Shown here: piece after piece, positions 9,182-14,216 of the stretch | Numbering within the stretch: position 1 is the first letter of the stretch | How the letters are laid out: every line of letters starts with the position of its first letter | Source: an uncultured Clostridia bacterium | GTDB lineage: Bacteria; Bacillota; Clostridia; UBA1381 | Assembly (NCBI GenBank): GCA_910578235.1 | Contig: CAJTPP010000065.1 | Span: forward strand, 1,144-15,374 | Reading direction: 5' to 3' | Length of the DNA: 14,231 nucleotides | Translations under genes and position numbers: made by a program | The notes under the pieces: generated by a model | Told to the model about the DNA's origin: nothing | Databases searched by the model: none | What the model saw: only the letters and a program-made list of their open reading frames with translations

Positions 9182-9739
9182 TTATTTCATTAAAACCCAT
9201 TCCGCCATTGCTTTACCGACTGACTTACCAACCTCGTTATATGCGTGTTGATTATAATGGTATTGGTCTATCATATCAGCAATATATCCCTCAAAGCTGC
9301 CAGCTAAAATAAAGTTATCATTATTCTCGCACAATGCAGTTTGCGCATTTCGTATTACAGCATAGCGTTCATCATAAGCCTTAGCCGAAAGACTGCCGCT
9401 GCCGTTTGGATAATCTACATAGTTATAGTGTCCTGTCTGCACCAAAAAACAAACTTCTGCGCCGTGCTGTTTAAATGTGTCAAATAAATCAATCGTATTT
9501 TGTGTATATACCGACGCTGAAATATCAGTGTCGCCGTCAGTTTCAAATTGTACCGACTTTATCCTCATTAATCCAAATGGCTCGGTAATAGGTACAAGCA
9601 TTTCAGGATTACTTACCGCTTTATATTCAAAACCTGCTTTTTCATCACACAATGTTGCATTTGCTACATTACCTCGTCCTGACATATTAGACTGTCCAGC
9701 GAAAACTATAACATCAACAGTTTTATTAACTTTAATCAT
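9182..9739 (-). CDS. short SASA/SGNH-type carbohydrate esterase-like protein, probably internally deleted
   Basis: This 185-residue protein resembles sialate O-acetylesterase-type (SASA, PF03629) SGNH hydrolases, which deacetylate sugars. It has the nucleophile block VIVFAGQSNMSGRG (Ser17) and the C-terminal DQYHYNQHAYNEVG block (Asp158, His161). Between EPFG (about residue 53) and FETDGD (65-70) it lacks the long segment that normally holds the Gly of block II and the WxQGExD of block III. FETDGD reads like the remnant of QGETDGD. The frame is open, so an in-frame deletion or strong divergence is likely, and activity is doubtful because oxyanion-hole residues would be missing. It has no signal peptide. 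AGAGGTG 6 nt before the ATG supports the start. It may once have deacetylated products of the neighbouring glycan pathway. Confidence 0.7.
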   Translation of the reverse strand: MIKVNKTVDVIVFAGQSNMSGRGNVANATLCDEKAGFEYKAVSNPEMLVPITEPFGLMRIKSVQFETDGDTDISASVYTQNTIDLFDTFKQHGAEVCFLVQTGHYNYVDYPNGSGSLSAKAYDERYAVIRNAQTALCENNDNFILAGSFEGYIADMIDQYHYNQHAYNEVGKSVGKAMAEWVLMK

Positions 9740-9864
9740 AAAAACACCTCTGTTTTTAATATTAAATATATTTCTAACATAATTTAATTAAAAACTCTAT
9801 AAAATATTGAATTTTATATTGAAAAGGTTGTTATTTCAAATTTTTTTTCGTTTAACATATATAG

Positions 9865-9990
9865 AGGGTAAAATAGTGTTTTTTGCTACCAGCAAGCAAA
9901 GCGAGCGTGTACACACTCACAATTTTTTGTTTGCTATATGCGTAGCAAAAGCAACAAAAAATATTTTGGGAACATATCCCAAACCCAGAT
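9865..9990. other. candidate origin of transfer (oriT) upstream of mobC
   Basis: This non-coding segment just before the mobilisation genes is dense in inverted repeats. There is an imperfect palindrome centred on GTGTACAC (9907-9914, arms GAGC/ACTC). A TTTGCTA / TAGCAAA hairpin follows (9930-9936, 9943-9949), whose outer arms can extend with a bulge through T- and A-runs. A TTTGGGA / TCCCAAA hairpin (9965-9971, 9977-9983) is the third. Relaxase genes of this type commonly have oriT directly upstream. A weak promoter for mobC (TTCAAA 9835-9840, 17 bp, TATATA 9858-9863) may lie at its left side. The nick site cannot be assigned from sequence alone. The last hairpin, 15 nt before the mobC ribosome binding site, could also be an autoregulatory operator. 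Confidence 0.55.
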
Positions 9991-10008
9991 AAAAAACGGA
10001 GGTATAAA

Positions 10009-10338
10009 ATGGCGAACAGAAAAAGAAATATTCAGATGAAATTTGATGTTACCAAAGAAGAACGGGAACTAATCAGACAGAAAATGGCTCAGATACCGAC
10101 ACAACGGATAGGCTCATATTTACGGAAAATGGCGATTGACGGATTGATTATCTATACCGATACAACAGACATTAAGGAAATGAACAGGGAATTACATTCT
10201 ATCGGCGTTAATATAAATCAAATTGCAAAGCGCGTAAATGAAACCGGCTCTATTTATGAGGAAGATATAAAGGAAATTCAAGAGAGGTTAAATAAAATAT
10301 GGCAATTACAACGAACCATACTATTGACACTACCCTGA
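10009..10338 (+). CDS. mobC: MobC-type relaxosome accessory protein
   Basis: This 109-residue basic protein is predicted to bind oriT and help the relaxase open the strands. Its N-terminus (KRNIQMKFDVTKEERELI) resembles a ribbon-helix-helix domain. A helical segment follows, with GSYLRKMAIDG and the family-typical NRELHSIGVNINQIAKRVNETG (about 62-83), seen in MobC/PF05713 proteins of Clostridia and Enterococcus elements. A clear GGAGG lies 6 nt before the ATG. The last 40 nt overlap the start of the relaxase gene in another frame, so the two are co-transcribed and probably translationally coupled. Length is normal for the family. Confidence 0.85.
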   Translation: MANRKRNIQMKFDVTKEERELIRQKMAQIPTQRIGSYLRKMAIDGLIIYTDTTDIKEMNRELHSIGVNINQIAKRVNETGSIYEEDIKEIQERLNKIWQLQRTILLTLP

Positions 10339-11624
10339 GAAAAGCCATTGACTACATAATAAATCCAGACGAGACAGACGCAAAGCTGCTTGTTAATTCT
10401 TTTGCGTGTACTCCTGAATTTGACTGGACAAGAAAAAAAGCGATTGAGAAAGGCGAACATCTCGCGCGTCATATCATACAGGCATTTTTGCCGGGTGAAA
10501 CTACGCCCGAACAGGCTCACGAAATCGGAAAGCGTTTTGCTGATGAACTGCTGGGCGGTAAATTTGAATACATTTTGACAACACATATTTACAAGGGACA
10601 TATTCATAATCATATAATTTGTAATGATGTTAGTTTTGTTGATTACAAGCATATCCACATCAATGAAAAGTGGTATAACCGTTCACGCCACATAAATGAC
10701 AGACTATGCAAAGAATACGGATTATCTGTTGTCGAACCTAACGCGGAAAGGAAAAATAAAAAGACCAAGTATGAGAATAAACCGACAAGCTGGAGGGCGA
10801 AACTGAAAACCGAGATTGACAAGATAATTCCGCAAGCAAAAGATTTTGAGGATTTTTTACGGCTTATGGAATTACAGGGTTATGAGATAAAACGAGGTCA
10901 ATATATATCTGTCCGCGCAAAAGGTCAGGAACGGTTTATACGTCTGAAAGCTCAAACGCTGGGCGAAAGATACAGCATTGAGGGAATTACAAAACGGATT
11001 GAGAAATCGCGCAGACGCAAGCCGATTATTCGTGATAACCGTATCAGCCTTATTATTGATATTCAGAATTGCATTAAGGCGCAAGAAAGCAAGGGTTATG
11101 AACACTGGGCTAAAATCAATAATCTTAAACAGGCTTCAAAGACGCTTAATTATTTGACCGAGCATAATATAAACAGCTATTCGGAATTGGAAAGCCGTAT
11201 TGATGAAACGCGCAAACAGTTTGACGATACCGCCGACAAGCTCAAATCAGTTGAACGGAATTTGAATGATACAAATATTTTACGAAAGCATATAAGCACA
11301 TATAAGGCGCTCCGACCTGTATATGAGGAATACACCAACGCCAAAGATAAAGCGCGGTTCGAGAAACAGCACCAGCGGGAAATTATTTTATTCAAAGCTT
11401 CTCATAAGTATTTATCCGAAACACAGACAGACGGAAAGCTGCCGGCTCTTGAAACTGTAAATACTAAAAGAATGGAACTTGAAGAGCAAAAGCAAAAATT
11501 ATATGCCGACTACAAAAAGGCGAAAAAAGAATTATCGGAAATTGATGTTGTAAAAGCGAATGTTGATACTATGATAAATGTACCGCAGAAGCCCGAAAAG
11601 ACAAGAGAAAATCAGATAGAATAG
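10299..11624 (+). CDS. MOBP-type relaxase / mobilisation nuclease
   Basis: This 441-residue relaxase would nick one strand at oriT and stay linked to its 5' end during conjugative transfer. The N-terminal PF03432 domain has a motif I Tyr (Y19 in AIDYIINPDETD), the likely nucleophile. GETTPEQAHEIGKRFADELLGGKFEYILTTH leads into the metal-binding motif III (H96, GHIHNHIICN with H101, H103, H105, N109). Most relatives I recall read HxDKGHxHNH; here the Asp is Tyr (Y98). Residues about 160-235 (DFLRLMELQGYEIKRG) match the following helper region. The C-terminal half is charged and probably coiled-coil. It overlaps mobC by 40 nt and is preceded by GAGAGG. Length is slightly short but complete for Tn1549-like or mobilizable-element relaxases. 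No coupling protein or secretion genes are nearby. Confidence 0.9.
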   Translation: MAITTNHTIDTTLRKAIDYIINPDETDAKLLVNSFACTPEFDWTRKKAIEKGEHLARHIIQAFLPGETTPEQAHEIGKRFADELLGGKFEYILTTHIYKGHIHNHIICNDVSFVDYKHIHINEKWYNRSRHINDRLCKEYGLSVVEPNAERKNKKTKYENKPTSWRAKLKTEIDKIIPQAKDFEDFLRLMELQGYEIKRGQYISVRAKGQERFIRLKAQTLGERYSIEGITKRIEKSRRRKPIIRDNRISLIIDIQNCIKAQESKGYEHWAKINNLKQASKTLNYLTEHNINSYSELESRIDETRKQFDDTADKLKSVERNLNDTNILRKHISTYKALRPVYEEYTNAKDKARFEKQHQREIILFKASHKYLSETQTDGKLPALETVNTKRMELEEQKQKLYADYKKAKKELSEIDVVKANVDTMINVPQKPEKTRENQIE

Positions 11625-11696
11625 TCATTCGGCGTTTTATACAGGCTAATTCTAAAACCTTGTGCGCTTTTCCGGCTGGGCGTGCGTGTATAGAAG

Positions 11697-11705
11697 TGAT
11701 ATAAT
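11697..11705 (+). promoter_or_regulatory. extended -10 promoter of the secreted protein gene
   Basis: TGATATAAT (TGn plus a consensus TATAAT at 11700-11705) lies 42 bp before the ATG at 11748. No good -35 is seen at 16-18 bp (TGGGCG at 17 bp), which extended -10 promoters tolerate. It suggests that the small secreted protein is transcribed separately from the relaxase. Confidence 0.5.
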
Positions 11706-11747
11706 TAGTATAGAGAAAATATATTTAATTTTGAGGAGGTTTTCACT

Positions 11748-12311
11748 ATGAAAAAGAAAATTATCACTCTAACACTAATTGCCGCATTGTCGGTAAGCAC
11801 AACAGCATTTGCCGCGCCGGTTCCGCGTGAAAGCGCGCCGCTTAACGCAACAGATGCACAAATCCAAATCACCGAAAATATTATAGGTGATATTCTTGAC
11901 GAAGTGCAGACGGGCAAACTCGGTTACACATTAGCCGCCGGATATGCAAATACCAAAATCCGCAAGGCTGTAATGGCAAATCAGACGGACGGTAACGGTT
12001 ACGGGATCTTGTCTCCAATCGCACAGAATGCAATCCACGTTATGAGGGATAAACAGTTAAGACCTGACGCATACGCACAAGCGGAGGAAGAATTAAAGGT
12101 ATTGCTTGCAGATGTGATTACAGCGGTTCAGAACGGTATGGATATGGACGCCGCGACAAAAGAGGCTTACGCTAAAATCTATCAATCCGTCAATCCGAAT
12201 TTCAACTATGATGAGCAATTTTCACTTGATACCTGTTATCGTGATATTCCCGCTGTCGGAATGGAAAAGTTTACAGTTGCAAGAAAATTGTTGTTAGAAG
12301 CTCAAAAATAA
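11748..12311 (+). CDS. small secreted protein of unknown function
   Basis: I do not recognise this 187-residue protein. It starts with a clean signal peptide (MKKK, hydrophobic core, TTAFAA), with probable cleavage near residue 22 or 23. The mature part of about 164 residues seems mainly helical and carries no membrane anchor or sortase motif. It has a single Cys, in LDTCYRDIP (residue 163), so no internal disulfide. It also has an Ala-rich acidic helix (about 108-147, AYAQAEEELKVLLADVITAV then DMDAATKEAYAKIYQSV). AGGAGG lies 7 nt before the ATG. It has its own promoter and a strong terminator, forming a one-gene unit 123 bp after the relaxase. It is probably cargo of the mobile element, or an envelope protein used at the cell surface. 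A conjugation role is only a guess from position. Confidence 0.75.
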   Translation: MKKKIITLTLIAALSVSTTAFAAPVPRESAPLNATDAQIQITENIIGDILDEVQTGKLGYTLAAGYANTKIRKAVMANQTDGNGYGILSPIAQNAIHVMRDKQLRPDAYAQAEEELKVLLADVITAVQNGMDMDAATKEAYAKIYQSVNPNFNYDEQFSLDTCYRDIPAVGMEKFTVARKLLLEAQK

Positions 12312-12344
12312 AAAATCACTGCTCATTATTGCAACGTAACATTT

Positions 12345-12378
12345 AGGATATAACTATTTTTGCGGTTATATCCTTTTT
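12345..12378 (+). terminator. intrinsic terminator of the small secreted protein gene
   Basis: AGGATATAAC (12345-12354) and GTTATATCCT (12365-12374) form a perfect 10-bp stem with a 10-nt loop, followed by a T-run to 12378. It lies 33 bp after the stop codon. Confidence 0.88.
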
Positions 12379-12382
12379 GCTT

Positions 12383-12506
12383 TCAAAAGTGGAAAAATAG
12401 ACCTCAAATTTCAAGGGCTTTGGTATAATCATATTACCCTGCGTAGTTTGATTGCTAAACCCACTTATTTTATGCGGATTTTTCAATCCTATTTTTCCAC
12501 TCTTGA
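12383..12506. repeat. 18-nt inverted repeat flanking 88 bp, right arm inside the end of the VLP gene
   Basis: The left arm at 12383-12400 (TCAAAAGTGGAAAAATAG) reappears inverted at 12489-12506 with 17 of 18 bases identical. The right arm covers the last codons and stop of the cysteine-rich VLP gene; the left arm is an isolated copy outside it. The 88 bp between hold an extended -10-like TGGTATAAT (12421-12429) reading rightward and a small GGATT-GAAA-AATCC hairpin on the minus strand. A leftward transcript of the VLP operon could fold into an 18-bp stem here. It could be a 3' end structure, a remnant of a recombination event, or element-specific DNA; I cannot decide. Confidence 0.65.
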
Positions 12507-12851
12507 CCTATATTTTCGCTGATATTCCGCTTTTTGTTTCCGTAATACCGTTATTCTGCATTTATCGCAATATTTAGCCTTGTTTGCTGATGAAATAAAC
12601 TCTTTACCACATACGGCGCATTTCTTTCGATTATCGGATATAGCAAGTTTTGCGTATAAATCCTTGTCATTCGGCAATACCGCACTTCTGAACCATTTAC
12701 AGTTGAGCGAAAATGAAATAAGCTGCGGACATTTACAAACATCGCCATTGTCAAGCAATATGCAATTTCCATCAACATAGTTACAGCACAACCCCCGTAC
12801 AAGCGCATTGACTTTTCGATGATTTTTAGATGTTAATCGTCTAAATCTCAT
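12489..12851 (-). CDS. cysteine-rich VLP-domain protein
   Basis: This 120-residue protein resembles the cysteine-rich VLP family (Cys_rich_VLP) common in integrative elements of Clostridia; the function is unknown. The N-terminal half has RRLTSKNHRKVNALVRGLCCNY and six Cys (22, 23, 30, 39, 41, 51), followed by FRSAVLP (Val-Leu-Pro at 58-60). The C-terminal part has a treble-clef or zinc-ribbon-like CxxC-13-CxxC unit (C78, C81, C95, C98) and a basic tail, so nucleic acid binding is plausible. The start overlaps the stop of the upstream DUF6017 gene by 4 nt (ATGA), and CAGGAGG precedes it, so the two form an operon. Its stop codon lies in an inverted repeat. Confidence 0.8.
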   Translation of the reverse strand: MRFRRLTSKNHRKVNALVRGLCCNYVDGNCILLDNGDVCKCPQLISFSLNCKWFRSAVLPNDKDLYAKLAISDNRKKCAVCGKEFISSANKAKYCDKCRITVLRKQKAEYQRKYRSRVEK

Positions 12852-13696
12852 TCTAACCTCCTGCTCATATCGTGATTTACTTTTGCGGTGTAGTAGCTGT
12901 CGATAGTCGAGGGAGCGTTAAATAATGCCGCAAGCAGATATTGTCTTATACTCCGAATATCCGTTGTGTTAGATTTCATACAGTCTATGACATATTCGAT
13001 ATGACCGCTGTTCAGCTTCAGCAACTTTGATTTTACAACTTCCGCCGAGTATGTATCGCCGGCAACGGTTAATTCATTGCGTGATGTGCATACTGTTTCA
13101 GTGATAATATCAACAATATCGTTAAGCATACCGACATCATTTTTCAATTTTTGTGTTAAAATATCATACTCGATATTCTCTTTTACAAGCTGCCTGTATT
13201 TTGACATCTTATCTGCTCCTATCGGTTCTGCTTTTGCAGATTGGATTGGATAAGTATTTAATACATCAGTATTTGATTTTTTAGTATTTAATATATTATT
13301 ATTTAATTGCGTGGACTTCGCCTGCGTAGGATTTTTCGATATAGGCGAGTTCTGCATAGGCTCGTCCTGTGTAGGCTCACTTTCAGAGAGTAAAAAATCA
13401 CTTTGCGGCTGTTCGTGTATAATATATTCCGCTGTTGTAAGCTGTCCCTTTTCATTTCTGATGCGGGAACGCTCAATATATCCCTGCTGTTCAAGCTCTT
13501 TTAATGCGCCGCGTATGCAGTCCGCGCCCTCTTTGCAAATGTAGGCTAAACCTTTAACTGTATAATCCCAATTATCGGGCAGGGATAATATAACCGAAAA
13601 TAGTCCCTTGGCCTTTAATGATAATTCCTTATTCCGTAAATGATGATTTGACATCACTGTATAATCTCTTTTCTTATCTATTCTAAAAACTGCCAT
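12848..13696 (-). CDS. winged-helix replication-type protein with DUF6017 C-terminal domain
   Basis: This 282-residue protein is of the kind annotated as helix-turn-helix or RepA-N-like with DUF6017 in Tn1549-type and related elements. The N-terminal winged helix (about 1-85) includes LSLKAKGLFSVILSLPDNWDY, then GLAYICKEGADCIRGALKELEQQGYIER as the recognition region. A low-complexity linker (about 105-150) repeats a degenerate PTQ/PMQ motif. The C-terminal domain (about 160-282) carries KYRQLVKENIEYDIL, the helices that typify DUF6017, and a terminal DSYYTAKVNHDM. It likely binds element DNA and acts in replication or control of the excised element; direct replication activity is not shown. 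The start has AAGGAGG and is preceded by a leader terminator. It is the first gene of a two-gene operon with the VLP gene. Confidence 0.8.
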   Translation of the reverse strand: MAVFRIDKKRDYTVMSNHHLRNKELSLKAKGLFSVILSLPDNWDYTVKGLAYICKEGADCIRGALKELEQQGYIERSRIRNEKGQLTTAEYIIHEQPQSDFLLSESEPTQDEPMQNSPISKNPTQAKSTQLNNNILNTKKSNTDVLNTYPIQSAKAEPIGADKMSKYRQLVKENIEYDILTQKLKNDVGMLNDIVDIITETVCTSRNELTVAGDTYSAEVVKSKLLKLNSGHIEYVIDCMKSNTTDIRSIRQYLLAALFNAPSTIDSYYTAKVNHDMSRRLE

Positions 13697-13723
13697 TGTT
13701 ACTCCTCCTTAATTTTTGACACG

Positions 13724-13759
13724 AAAAAAGGAGTATCAAGATATTTTCCTAATACTCCT
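13724..13759 (-). terminator. leader terminator/attenuator upstream of the DUF6017 gene
   Basis: On the minus strand AGGAGTAT (13752-13759), a 15-nt loop and ATACTCCT (13729-13736) form an 8-bp stem. A run of six T (13724-13729) overlaps its end by one base, and the structure lies 28 bp before the start codon. An intrinsic terminator in a leader suggests attenuation. The 3' arm can instead pair over 7 bp with AGGAGTA at 13700-13706, which overlaps the gene's own ribosome binding site. Alternatively it could end a transcript entering from the right. Confidence 0.6.
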
Positions 13760-13784
13760 GTCTTTGAAATATTTAATTTTTAAT

Positions 13785-13935
13785 GTTAATACTGTTTACA
13801 GACTGCTCAAAACCCTTGTGTTTATGCGATTTTTACATAAGTCCAATATCGCTACTCGTACCATTACGGGTGTTCTTAAAGGATTTCAAGTCCAATAAGG
13901 GCACTTTTTGTTTGCTAATTTATTGTTTTACATAA
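13785..13935. repeat. non-coding segment with nested short repeats
   Basis: The spacer 13697-13943 has no convincing gene. After the leader terminator it holds a 10-nt direct repeat AAGTCCAATA (13839-13848 and 13888-13897). This flanks a palindrome ACTCGTA-CCAT-TACGGGT (13854-13871, one G:T pair). A second 10-nt direct repeat, TTTTACATAA, occurs at 13831-13840 and 13926-13935. CCCTT (13813-13817) and AAGGG (13897-13901) form a wider inverted pair. Placed between a replication-type gene and a stability module, this could be an origin, a recombinase binding site or an operator. I cannot tell which. Confidence 0.45.
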
Positions 13936-13943
13936 AAAGAACA

Positions 13944-13971
13944 TTGATTTTTCGACAAAATATGATATACT
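13944..13971 (+). promoter_or_regulatory. promoter of the type I toxin mRNA
   Basis: TTGATT (13944-13949) and TATACT (13966-13971) are spaced 16 bp, with TGA before the -10 giving an extended -10. Transcription should begin near 13978. The predicted 5' end forms a small hairpin, CCAT (13979-13982) with ATGG (13986-13989). It overlaps the TGGAGG ribosome binding site and could extend by pairing CTCC with GGAG. Confidence 0.72.
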
Positions 13972-13991
13972 TGAACTCCCATTGAATGGAG

Positions 13992-14022
13992 GTGAACTTT
14001 ATGACAATAATAATTACCTTTG
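13992..14022 (+). repeat. direct repeat, toxin-side copy (translation start region)
   Basis: Two blocks, GTGAACTTTATGA (13992-14004) and ATAATTACCTTTG (14010-14022), are separated by 5 nt and span the toxin ribosome binding site, ATG and first codons. Both blocks recur exactly at 14147-14159 and 14164-14176. By analogy with DRa and DRb of the pAD1 par locus, they would be the pairing sites for the antitoxin RNA. Confidence 0.85.
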
Positions 14023-14150
14023 CATTGTCTGTTGTGGCAAGTATAATCGGTTATTATATTTGCAAGTGGTTAGACAGACATAATTCTGACAAGGAGCCCA
14101 TAAAGAAATCCCCAAGAACTGCCATTCTTGGGGATTTCGCTTTTTTGTGA
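14001..14150 (+). CDS. Fst/Ldr-like small membrane toxin of a type I toxin-antitoxin system
   Basis: This 49-codon gene follows TGGAGGTGAACTTTATG. The peptide has an N-terminal membrane helix (about 2-21, MTIIITFALSVVASIIGYYI) followed by CKWLDRHNSDKEP. A helix then a Trp-Leu-Asp turn and a charged tail is the layout of Fst/Ldr-family toxins, which damage the membrane when overproduced. The flanking RNA architecture (own promoter, 5' hairpin, direct repeats, convergent antisense RNA) supports this more strongly than the peptide alone. Codons 36-48 are encoded by the terminator stem-loop and U-tract, and the stop (14148-14150) lies just past the T-run, so the mature mRNA may lack a stop codon. 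The locus sits beside replication and mobilisation genes and would keep the element from being lost. A harmless small membrane peptide remains possible. Confidence 0.7.
   Translation: MTIIITFALSVVASIIGYYICKWLDRHNSDKEPIKKSPRTAILGDFAFL
14106..14146. terminator. bidirectional terminator shared by toxin mRNA and antitoxin RNA
   Basis: AAATCCCCAAGAA (14106-14118) and TTCTTGGGGATTT (14125-14137) form a perfect 13-bp stem with a 6-nt loop. Rightward it is followed by CGC and six T (14141-14146). Leftward it reads into TTTCTTTATG, a weaker U-rich tail. The whole structure lies inside the toxin reading frame. Confidence 0.9.
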
Positions 14151-14176
14151 ACTTTATGAACACATAATTACCTTTG
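14147..14176 (-). repeat. direct repeat, antitoxin-side copy
   Basis: Exact second copies of the two 13-nt blocks, 14147-14159 and 14164-14176, are separated by 4 nt instead of 5. Because the antitoxin RNA is read from the opposite strand, its copy is complementary to the toxin start region. The sequence between the blocks differs (ACAC against CAATA), so the conserved parts look selected. Confidence 0.85.
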
Positions 14177-14187
14177 TGGTTAACTAT

Positions 14188-14216
14188 ATAATATACCACC
14201 ATTACATTTTTATCAA
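14188..14216 (-). promoter_or_regulatory. promoter of the antitoxin RNA
   Basis: On the minus strand TTGATA (14211-14216) and TATTAT (14188-14193) are spaced 17 bp. An overlapping TGGTATATT (14190-14198) offers an extended -10 alternative at 15 bp. Transcription would begin near 14181, just upstream of the repeat complement. The promoter looks strong, as expected for an antitoxin RNA made in excess. Confidence 0.68.

Larger units (their letters stand above)
14100..14181 (-). ncRNA. antitoxin antisense RNA (RNA II-like)
   Basis: A leftward RNA of about 80 nt is predicted from the promoter at 14188-14216 to the shared terminator. It would carry the complements of ATAATTACCTTTG and GTGAACTTTATGA, so it can pair with the toxin mRNA twice: at the shared terminator region, and through the repeats at the toxin start codon. 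This arrangement is that of RNA II in the pAD1 par system. The ends are inferred, not observed. Confidence 0.65.

Noticed and set aside
9807..9992. 61-codon open frame reading rightward before mobC
   Set aside because: It lies over the inverted repeats of the candidate oriT, has no ribosome binding site, and its composition reflects the structured DNA rather than a protein.
10278..10658. 126-codon leftward frame opposite the mobC/relaxase junction
   Set aside because: The plus-strand relaxase carries catalytic motifs across the whole stretch; the opposite frame has none.
13310..13385. possible minisatellite or CRISPR-like repeats
   Set aside because: These are degenerate codon-level repeats of the PTQ/PMQ linker in the DUF6017 protein; there are no spacers and no regular repeat length.
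13716..13898. 60-codon open frame reading rightward in the spacer right of the DUF6017 gene
   Set aside because: It overlaps the leader hairpin and the repeat cluster and lacks a ribosome binding site. Any conservation is more likely at the DNA level.
14014..14202. 62-codon leftward frame over the toxin locus
   Set aside because: It lies across the antitoxin RNA and terminator and has no ribosome binding site. The antisense transcript is explained as a non-coding RNA.
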